Of a stretch of DNA of 46,591 bases, positions 8,801-14,503 are shown one piece after another. The stretch comes from Pseudoalteromonas sp. TB64 (GTDB lineage Bacteria; Pseudomonadota; Gammaproteobacteria; Enterobacterales; Alteromonadaceae). Below the pieces are notes generated by a model. The model was not told where the DNA came from and ran no database searches. It saw nothing but the letters and a program-made list of their open reading frames with translations. The first letter of the stretch is position 1, and every line of letters begins with the position of its first letter. The DNA lies in NCBI RefSeq assembly GCF_000498095.1, contig NZ_AUTQ01000275.1:1-46591 (forward strand), read 5' to 3'. Position numbers and translations under genes: made by a program.

Positions 8801-9007
8801 ATGCATCAATTTATTTTGGTAACTGGTGTATTCAACGTATTGATAATCTGATGGCTTTAATTGAAAAAGAGTTGTATCAATAAATACAGCAGTACTATTG
8901 TTTTTTATATACAATCTGCCAACGGTATTTTGTTCAAGTAGCTTATAACCGTACTTCAAAAGCGCTTGGTCGCAGTGTTCAAACTGGTTTGTAATACTCA
9001 TATTCAT
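5852..9007 (-). CDS. PD-(D/E)xK-SF2 helicase-MerR HTH-S24 (UmuD/LexA-like) fusion protein
   Basis: A 1051-residue multidomain protein. Residues ~130-225 look like a PD-(D/E)xK nuclease (D165 in YIDFVL, E183-L-N in IAIELNGERYHHP). Residues ~255-610 are an SF2 helicase: Walker A PTGTGKT (288-294), DEAH (376-379), LTAT (401-404) and QQLGRGTRNY (576-585). Residues ~665-715 form a MerR-like helix-turn-helix (ARELFISTGTVKSWVKKGDI). Residues 730-880 are unassigned. The C-terminus (~915-1051) is an S24 peptidase: the SGNSM serine is S963, the base K1012 is in YLLRK, and a Cys-Gly (926-927) sits where UmuD and LexA cleave themselves. The gene follows the methyltransferase with 5 bases between, so they are probably one operon. 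The combination suggests a DNA-damage- or invasion-responsive nuclease-helicase; that role is inference. The frame is intact. Confidence 0.82.
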   Translation of the reverse strand: MNMSITNQFEHCDQALLKYGYKLLEQNTVGRLYIKNNSTAVFIDTTLFQLKPSDYQYVEYTSYQNKLMHKYQGLYRFIYDVDTSLSIETQTLFQGELDIFLGSEEQQLDKIKRFGADRTETHTDPTPPEYNFTQLFEAVFGAQYLHALEAESKYIDSAGHVRYIDFVLTRSNGLKNQSNIAIELNGERYHHPLIIGLKKYRSQLFKQNSLVYDGYLVFRWSIRGMSDHYKFSDQMHDYFGDPKSFSAAPKYLAERDLSFQLLDHQDQAVNSISNQREKGKSTFLVVLPTGTGKTEVFIEDLKNQIDAGICKKALAVVPSTALKKQLKERLGLRYPQLKVGELLTDPTLDVVVQTSAYMMRHYSTMQSQSFDYILIDEAHHAVATGLRKVIEYFKPKTLLGLTATDERPDAQKLQDIFGRYKVDLTLEQAIQKGLAPQIRAYRLQSNIDLSQVRFNGKDYVKADLNKTVLVPSRDQLIVDLINKYFAEPLIEGKPLKQGVVFCTDIKHAQRIAQLFNKHGISAQAVHGSDRKGLDEYQKGDIRFLCACDLLNEGWDAPQTEILVMARPTMSKVLYTQQLGRGTRNYKDKEALIVIDVVDSYGAALQPMSVHGLFNFSTYKPFENIIKTEVPTSESEAIELDRLYEGERRIEKVNIFTFEHEFGGLLNEEQLARELFISTGTVKSWVKKGDIIPAKTHPFGKHTLNYFSESQLKQIKIDKNIKERTEDSRRDDFFEFLQSRDYSFSYKIAFLLAFISECNAQGEAQISKLVLRYQSFYKQLQEEFGQAEKDKNPLNDKERLNDTAYLTRSLLANPFEKYERKRFIYHAKDLNIISFDSVLWEKLDENALGEIKQQYIQDGKDYYQKIGLKLQNHHFKALLSFEEQVDNTVVNITPAQSSNDEELFTSQLKTVNEVIKLPYFPNIKIACGHFKTGDSSDVEYLDAPYGAGKLDPEVHFLARASGNSMNGGKNPIYDDDLLLLELITSDKAGSLRGQIVAIERDDIGGDGQYLLRKINKLPNGQYELIAQNPDYEVMIADESMRTFARFKQVVVE

Positions 9008-9012
9008 TATAG

Positions 9013-9618
9013 CTATTCGCCTTTACTGGTTGGACGTTGCATTAGCGCATTGAGCCAAACTTCACTTTCACGCTCTGGGCGTTGATCGACTGTTTGCCAT
9101 TGTTTTATTATTTTAAGTTGGGTGTGTTGATCAATTAATGCAGTTAAAGCATGTTCGTTTAAATCGGTAAATTCACGACCATTGTGCATACGCTCTGTAT
9201 TGCCATATTTAAACGATACATACAAAACACCATTTGGGTTTAGTGCATTTTGTAGGTTTAAAAATACCTGTGGTAACTCAGCTTTTGGAACGTGTAATAA
9301 ACTAGCGCAGCACCAAATACCATCGTATTGATTTACACTATTTAGCTCTTGGAATGTTTTAACCGCTACAGGTTGCTGTAAGTAACTGCTTGCCAACTCT
9401 GCAAGCTCTGGGCTTGCATCAAATGCACTCACCGTAAAACCTTGCGTTTTAAAAAATGCGGCGTCGCGCGCACTGCCACAACCGGCATCTAAAATATGCC
9501 CTTTTTGTGCAACATACGGTAAAAACTCAGCGTAAATCGCCGACATATCAACGTTAAGTGTTGAGTCGCTAAAGGCTTTGGCATTTTGGCTGTAATAAGT
9601 AAGTGTGGTGTTTGACAT
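9013..9618 (-). CDS. Class I SAM-dependent methyltransferase
   Basis: The start at 9618 is chosen because AGGAG lies ten bases upstream; an in-frame ATG at 9651 has no such site. The 201-residue protein has a Rossmann-type methyltransferase fold: motif I ILDAGCGSARDA, the acidic end of strand 2 in VSAFDASPEL, and a post-IV region WCCASLLHVP. There is no NPPY or Pro-Cys catalytic motif, so it is not an obvious DNA base methyltransferase; it looks more like small-molecule (TehB/UbiG-type) or RNA enzymes. Its stop is 5 bases before the nuclease-helicase start, so they are probably co-transcribed. Whether it protects a target from the helicase or is just a companion cannot be told from sequence. 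Confidence 0.8.
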   Translation of the reverse strand: MSNTTLTYYSQNAKAFSDSTLNVDMSAIYAEFLPYVAQKGHILDAGCGSARDAAFFKTQGFTVSAFDASPELAELASSYLQQPVAVKTFQELNSVNQYDGIWCCASLLHVPKAELPQVFLNLQNALNPNGVLYVSFKYGNTERMHNGREFTDLNEHALTALIDQHTQLKIIKQWQTVDQRPERESEVWLNALMQRPTSKGE

Positions 9619-9871
9619 GAGACTCACCGCTCCTTGGCTAATGTTTAACAACTAAGGTGCTGTTAATGCTGCATTCATTATTTGTTTAATCTACAGGAAC
9701 AAGCACAAAAAATATAGGCTTAATAAATAGATACTTTTAAATTAGTACACTGCTGTTATTAAGCACTGATGAGTGACACACGCGGTATGAAATTTAAAAT
9801 ACCAACAAAAAAATTATCAATAACCTTTAAATCATCACTTTTAGTTGTAAATAAGCCAAATACCGCTAAAA

Positions 9872-9910
9872 TAATCATTAACACCTTAATGACTGATTAG
9901 GTAATCATTA
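9872..9910 (+). promoter_or_regulatory. Candidate HipB operator
   Basis: Two exact copies of TAATCATTA start 30 bases apart (9872-9880 and 9902-9910), with the inverted pair TAAT-gactg-ATTA (9887-9899) between them. The second copy abuts the hipB ATG at 9911. The spacing of about three helical turns on one DNA face is what an autorepressing HTH dimer would use. Confidence 0.45.
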
Positions 9911-10210
9911 ATGAGATCGAAACAAGCTTTAAAAATGGCGCAGCGATTAGGTGATTTAATACGCCAGCACCGCACTTTGCATTACACGCAAAGCACCTTT
10001 GCAAAAATGATTGGCGTGTCGCGCTCTACAGTGCAAAAACTTGAGCAAGGCGAGACAGTTAAAAGCGATATTTTGTTTGAAGCTTTAGTTGTGTTGCAAT
10101 TACAAGGATCGCTCCTTGATGAAATTAATGAATTAGCCGCCGATGTAGGTGGCTACAATACACGGCAACGTAAAACCAATAAAGCGCAGGTTATTAACGA
10201 TGACTTCTGA
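9911..10210 (+). CDS. hipB: HipB-like XRE-family antitoxin/repressor
   Basis: A 99-residue cytoplasmic DNA-binding protein with a Cro/C1-type helix-turn-helix at about residues 14-70 (YTQSTFAKMIGVSRSTVQKL). It overlaps the downstream hipA-like kinase by 11 bases, the typical antitoxin-first layout. It probably neutralises the kinase and represses its own promoter through the repeated TAATCATTA sites just upstream. The C-terminal 25 residues are basic and may contact HipA. Confidence 0.85.
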   Translation: MRSKQALKMAQRLGDLIRQHRTLHYTQSTFAKMIGVSRSTVQKLEQGETVKSDILFEALVVLQLQGSLLDEINELAADVGGYNTRQRKTNKAQVINDDF

Positions 10211-11405
10211 ATGTTATGTGTTTATTGACGGGCTTGAAAGCAAGCCCGTTATTTGTGGCTTTTATAAGTTAGATACAAAAATAGGGCGTGGTGAGTTTAA
10301 CTACGGAAAAAGCTATTTAGCACGTGCAGATGCGTTTGCGCTCGACCCTATTCACTTACCACTAAAGCCTGGCATATTTAATTACTCTGCAAACAAGGGA
10401 GTATTTGGGGTATTAAGTGATGCCGGTGCAGATTCGTGGGGGCGTAAACTCATTTTGTCATTACACGATACTAAACCACAAAACGAGTTAGAGTTTTTGC
10501 TGGCGGGTTCGGGCTTTGGTGTAGGCGCATTGGTATTTAGTTTGTCGCGTAGCGCATCAAAACATAAAACGAATAAAAATACTTTGGCTGACTTAGCATT
10601 ACTTGATCAAGCAAAAAATGATTTATTAGAAAACAAAGCAATTTCGAATGAAGCTAAAAAGGCGTTTGAATTTGGTCAAAGTATGGGTGGAGCTAGGCCT
10701 AAAACATCAGTACAAATTGAAAACAAACTTTATTTAGCTAAGTTTAATCGCCCTGACGATCTATTTAATTTAGTAAGGGCAGAGCACGCGACTATGTGTA
10801 TGGCAAAAGAGCTAGGCATTCGTGCTGCTAATACCTGCGTTCATGCAACCGAAAATGGTGATGTTTTGCTAGTTGAACGATTTGATGTAGGCGAAGGTTT
10901 ACCGACTCATCACTTTTTGAGTGCCAATAGCTTGCTACAAAAATCTAAAGTGGCGTTAAGTGATTTGGCTACGTATTACTCGTATGGGGAGCTTGCTGAG
11001 TTTATACGCCACAATACAGGGGTATTTGCGGATGATTCGATTGAGCTATACAAGCGTATGGTATTTAACGCGTTTATAGGTAATACAGATGACCATACCC
11101 GTAACCATGCTTTTTTATATTGCTTTACTGAGCAAGTATGGCGTATGAGCCCTGCTTATGACATAACGCCAATTAATAATTCAAAACAACACGGTATTGG
11201 CTTAGGCGATGATGGACGATATGCCAGCATTGACAATTTACTGTCTCAAACACAGCGCTTTGGTTTGAATACCTCACAAGCAAATAAAATAATAAATGAG
11301 GTTAAATTATATACGCAACAATGGCCTACACACTTTAAACGCTTTGCGAACATAACCGACATTGACATTGCACGCTTAACAAGTGTGCTCCCTACTATTC
11401 AATAA
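10200..11405 (+). CDS. hipA: HipA-like serine/threonine kinase toxin
   Basis: The ATG at 10200 is inside the end of hipB and gives a 401-residue kinase; the frame is open further upstream but inside hipB. The N-subdomain-like part (GIFNYSANKGVFGVLSDAGADSW) is followed by the glycine-rich SMGGARPKTSV, the LLVERFD strand, the catalytic loop GNTDDHTRNHAFLY and the metal-binding AYDITP motif. All catalytic residues are present, so it is probably an active kinase that arrests growth when free of HipB. The size is close to E. coli HipA (440 residues). It ends the accessory block. Confidence 0.88.
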   Translation: MTSECYVFIDGLESKPVICGFYKLDTKIGRGEFNYGKSYLARADAFALDPIHLPLKPGIFNYSANKGVFGVLSDAGADSWGRKLILSLHDTKPQNELEFLLAGSGFGVGALVFSLSRSASKHKTNKNTLADLALLDQAKNDLLENKAISNEAKKAFEFGQSMGGARPKTSVQIENKLYLAKFNRPDDLFNLVRAEHATMCMAKELGIRAANTCVHATENGDVLLVERFDVGEGLPTHHFLSANSLLQKSKVALSDLATYYSYGELAEFIRHNTGVFADDSIELYKRMVFNAFIGNTDDHTRNHAFLYCFTEQVWRMSPAYDITPINNSKQHGIGLGDDGRYASIDNLLSQTQRFGLNTSQANKIINEVKLYTQQWPTHFKRFANITDIDIARLTSVLPTIQ

Positions 11406-11419
11406 AAATTTAAAGGTTG

Positions 11420-11554
11420 TCACTCGCTCGGGGAAAGCATTTGGGGTAATGCGCCTAACCCCATTAAATAACCTTGTACAAAATAATAATCTGGTTTTTT
11501 AGTGCTTAATTCACTGAGCTTTATAACGTCACTGCGTATTCTGGCTGGCGACAT
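11420..11554 (-). pseudogene. 44-codon UPF0149/YecA-like relic
   Basis: An open frame begins with ATG after AGGAT and encodes MSPARIRSDVIKLSEL...YYFVQGYLMGLGALPQMLSPSE, then TGA. The GYLMGLGALP...SPSE pattern resembles the first half of UPF0149 proteins, where the next residue would be tryptophan. The TGA stands where a TGG would be, so a point mutation may have truncated it. It could also be a genuine small protein. It lies in the gap between hipA and the binding-protein gene. Confidence 0.35.
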
Positions 11555-11686
11555 AACTTATCCTGTTATTTATATAGTTACTTTAGGTGTACCTATTGAT
11601 GCGTTTAGCGACAATTCCACAGCTAAATACTCAAGCTGGTTTATACTGTATTAATATCACACTAAAACAGCTAAAGTTGAGGCGCA

Positions 11687-12427
11687 ATGAAGCAACTAAA
11701 AATACTTTTTTTATATGTTTTTTTTATCATTCCTTTAAGTGCTGCTGCCTGCGAAAGAACATTTAGTGTTGCATCGCACGATGCTTTTTGGCCTCCTTAT
11801 GTTGTTACCGTAAATGGTAAATTACAAGGCTCTGAGGTAGAAGCGCTTAATATTATTTTTGAAGACTCGCCTTTTTGTTTCAAAGTAGAAATGTTACCCA
11901 ACTCAAAACGCGCTTTTACCGAAATTAGGCATGGTCGTATCGATTTAGGCTGGGCTGGCAGTTATACCAAAGATCGTGCGCAATACGTTTACTTTAGTGA
12001 CAGTTATCGCGATGAGGTTATGCGTTTATACCAAAACAAAAATAACCCACATAATATAACAAACCTTGCTGATATTTTTGATCAAGGGTTAACTATTGGC
12101 GCTAATTTTGGTAGTTACTATGGTGCTGAGTTTGAGCGTTATAAAAAAACACACCCAGATCAAATTGAGTATACCAGTGCTACACAAAAGCGCTTTGAAA
12201 TGCTCGTAAAACAACGTCTTGATTTTATTATTGAAGATAACTTAGCGGGCGGTTTTTTTGTAAAGAGCATGCCTACTATTGAGCTTTTAACGGCCATTCC
12301 TTTTATAAATAAAAACCCTGTGCATCTTATGCTTAGCAAACGCAATACTCGCGAAAAAGATATGCTCATTATTAATGCGCTTATTAAAAGTAAAAAAACT
12401 CAGTTAGATGCGCTTTTTAATAATTAA
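11687..12427 (+). CDS. Periplasmic solute-binding protein, family 3
   Basis: A 246-residue protein with a signal peptide (LKILFLYVFFIIPLSAAACE) and the bacterial extracellular solute-binding family 3 fold: FWPPYVV at the ligand cleft, a first lobe with GSEVEALNII, GRIDLGWAGSYTKDRAQYVYFSD, and a second lobe TIGANFGSYYGAEF. No permease or ATPase gene is near, so it may be a stand-alone binder of the kind common in Alteromonadales, or work with distant components. Two more proteins of this class, both broken, are at 25.7-27.0 kb. Its TAA stop lies within the terminal repeat of the MITE-like element that follows. Confidence 0.8.
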   Translation: MKQLKILFLYVFFIIPLSAAACERTFSVASHDAFWPPYVVTVNGKLQGSEVEALNIIFEDSPFCFKVEMLPNSKRAFTEIRHGRIDLGWAGSYTKDRAQYVYFSDSYRDEVMRLYQNKNNPHNITNLADIFDQGLTIGANFGSYYGAEFERYKKTHPDQIEYTSATQKRFEMLVKQRLDFIIEDNLAGGFFVKSMPTIELLTAIPFINKNPVHLMLSKRNTREKDMLIINALIKSKKTQLDALFNN

Positions 12428-12623
12428 CCTGAACTCTGGTTAAGAGATTTACTAACAGACTGAATCATAATGATATTTTTATTTATTTTCTCTAGCCAGA
12501 GATTTTTCAGTGAAAACAAGGCGAATTTACGCGTCAATAGCGGGTCTATTGCAAGTAAATTCAACGCAGCTAGCGCTGAAAATAGCTGCTTGAGATAGAT
12601 TTATTATCCAGAGTTCAGGTTAA
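12424..12623. mobile_element. 200-bp MITE-like element with perfect terminal inverted repeats
   Basis: TTAACCTGAACTCTGG at 12424-12439 is the exact reverse complement of 12608-12623. Inside is a second palindromic layer (TTTTCAG 12504 with CTGAAAA 12582; AATTTAC 12524 with GTAAATT 12561; CAATAG 12535 with CTATTG 12551). The whole element can fold into a long hairpin and has no coding capacity. TTAA at both edges could be a target duplication. The left end provides the stop codon of the preceding gene. Confidence 0.6.
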
Positions 12624-12714
12624 CTAGTCGACGAGTTTTTAGGCACTGACGTAAAGCTGGTAGATGTAAAATAATGGTTATTTAAACTTGGTTATAAATT
12701 AGCTACCTTTTATC

Positions 12715-12743
12715 TTTCATTCGTTGTGGCTGATCTGTATAAT
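12715..12743 (+). promoter_or_regulatory. Candidate sigma-70 promoter of ybiT
   Basis: TTTCAT (12715-12720), a 17-base spacer and a consensus TATAAT (12738-12743), about 90 bases before the ybiT start. Between 12624 and here no gene is evident. Confidence 0.45.
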
Positions 12744-12832
12744 TCGCCAGCTAATTTACCCTATTGTCTGGTTCTTGTTTGTGGCGTGTTGCTGCAGCGT
12801 ACTCCTGTCAGTACTAATCTAGGATTACCTTT

Positions 12833-14431
12833 TTGATCTCCACCGCAAATATTACGATGCAGTTTGGCGCAGAGCCGTTGTTTGAAAACATTTCAGCTAA
12901 ATTTGGTAACGGTAACCGTTACGGTTTAATTGGCGCTAACGGCTGCGGCAAGTCGACTTTCATGAAAATTTTAAGCGGTGCGCTTGTACCAAGTGCGGGT
13001 AATGTATCTATTACTCCAGGGTTAAAAGTAGGTAACCTAAGCCAAGACCAATTTGCATTTGAAGAATTTAGCGTTGTTGATGCTGTAATTATGGGCGACG
13101 TGGAGCTTTGGAAAGTAAAGCAAGAACGCGAACGTATTTACTCTTTGCCAGAAATGAGCGAAGACGATGGTATGAAAGTAGCTGAGCTTGAAAGCGTATT
13201 TGCAGAAATGGACGGTTATACGGCCGAAAGTCGCGCTGAAGAAATTTTGCTTGAAGCGGGTATCGATAAAGAATTTCATTACGGATTAATGGCAAACGTA
13301 GCACCAGGTTGGAAATTACGCGTGCTTTTAGCACAAGCGTTATTTGCAAACCCTGATATTTTGCTACTCGATGAGCCTACCAATAACTTGGATATTCATA
13401 CTATTACGTGGTTAGCGAACGAGCTAAATAAACGTAGATGTACGATGATAATTATTTCGCATGACCGTCACTTTTTAAACTCAGTATGTACACACATGGC
13501 TGACATTGATTATGGCGAGCTTCGTATTTACCCAGGTAACTACGAGAAATTTTTAGAAGCGGCTGGTCTGCAACGCGAACAGCTTTTAGCTGAAAACGCT
13601 AAAAAGAGCGCTGAAATTGACGAACTACAAGACTTTGTTAACCGTTTTGGTGCTAACGCATCTAAAGCTAAACAAGCAAGTTCGCGCGCTAAAAAAATGG
13701 ATAAAATTAAGCTTGATGAAGTTAAGTCGTCAAGCCGTATGAGCCCATCACTTTCGTTTGACGAAGGTAAAAAAATGTATCGTCAAGCGCTTGAAGTTAA
13801 TAAGATTGGTCATGGTTTTGATGGCGAAATGTTATTTACTGGTGGCGATTTGTTACTTGAAGCTGGTGCTAAGCTTGCTGTTATCGGTGAAAATGGCGTA
13901 GGTAAAACAACCTTTTTACGCTGTTTAGTAGACGAACTTAAAAGTAATGAAGGCGAAATTAAATGGTCTGAAAATGCGACCTTTGGTTATTGCCCACAAG
14001 ACAGCACTAAAGATTTTGATAATGATTTAACGTTGTTTGATTGGATGTCGCAATGGCGCACAGTTAACCATAACGATTTAATGGTACGTGGCATGTTAGG
14101 ACGCTTGTTGTTTACAGCCGACGATTCAAACAAAAAAGCGCGTAACTGTTCTGGTGGTGAAAAAAACCGTTTGTTATTTGGTAAGTTAATGATGCAAGAC
14201 GTTAATGTGCTTGTTATGGACGAACCAACTAACCACATGGATATGGAAGCCATTGAAGCGCTTAATAACGCGCTTAAAGATTTTGAAGGTACGCTAATTT
14301 TTGTAAGCCATGACCGTGAGTTTGTATCGTCATTGGCTACGCGTATTATTGATATTAAAGATAAAAAAGTAGTCGATTTCCAAGGCACGTTTGACGAATA
14401 CCTTGCAAGTTGTGAAGAGAAAAAAGCGTAA
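12833..14431 (+). CDS. ybiT: ABC-F family ATPase YbiT
   Basis: A 532-residue cytoplasmic ABC-F protein of the ribosome-associated translation-factor class, with two ABC domains in tandem and no membrane segments. Walker A motifs are GANGCGKST (near residue 37) and GENGVGKTT (near 355). Walker B regions are [12 protein letters not shown] and [12 protein letters not shown]. The interdomain linker is rich in Lys and Ala ([15 protein letters not shown]). The sequence follows E. coli YbiT almost end to end. The start is a TTG at 12833 preceded by AGGA; the next ATG, eight codons in, would remove the first strand of the ATPase fold. Single gene ended by a strong terminator. Confidence 0.95.
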   Translation: MISTANITMQFGAEPLFENISAKFGNGNRYGLIGANGCGKSTFMKILSGALVPSAGNVSITPGLKVGNLSQDQFAFEEFSVVDAVIMGDVELWKVKQERERIYSLPEMSEDDGMKVAELESVFAEMDGYTAESRAEEILLEAGIDKEFHYGLMANVAPGWKLRVLLAQALFANPDILLLDEPTNNLDIHTITWLANELNKRRCTMIIISHDRHFLNSVCTHMADIDYGELRIYPGNYEKFLEAAGLQREQLLAENAKKSAEIDELQDFVNRFGANASKAKQASSRAKKMDKIKLDEVKSSSRMSPSLSFDEGKKMYRQALEVNKIGHGFDGEMLFTGGDLLLEAGAKLAVIGENGVGKTTFLRCLVDELKSNEGEIKWSENATFGYCPQDSTKDFDNDLTLFDWMSQWRTVNHNDLMVRGMLGRLLFTADDSNKKARNCSGGEKNRLLFGKLMMQDVNVLVMDEPTNHMDMEAIEALNNALKDFEGTLIFVSHDREFVSSLATRIIDIKDKKVVDFQGTFDEYLASCEEKKA

Positions 14432-14450
14432 GCATTTTTTAATTACTTAT

Positions 14451-14482
14451 AAAAACGGCGCTAAATTTAGCGCCGTTTTTTT
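14451..14482 (+). terminator. Rho-independent terminator of ybiT
   Basis: Perfect 15-base inverted repeat, AAAAACGGCGCTAAA with its complement directly after, running into seven T. It is nearly symmetric and may stop transcription from both sides. Confidence 0.88.
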
Positions 14483-14503
14483 ATGGGTTATGAATATGGA
14501 CGC

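Noticed and set aside
9013..9618. DNA modification methyltransferase of a restriction-modification system
   Set aside because: No NPPY/DPPY or Pro-Cys catalytic motif and no target-recognition domain.
9753..9768. Possible LexA box upstream of the methyltransferase (CTGT-N8-ACTG)
   Set aside because: Two of the four bases of the second half-site (ACAG) differ and it is about 135 bases from the start codon; too weak to list as a site.
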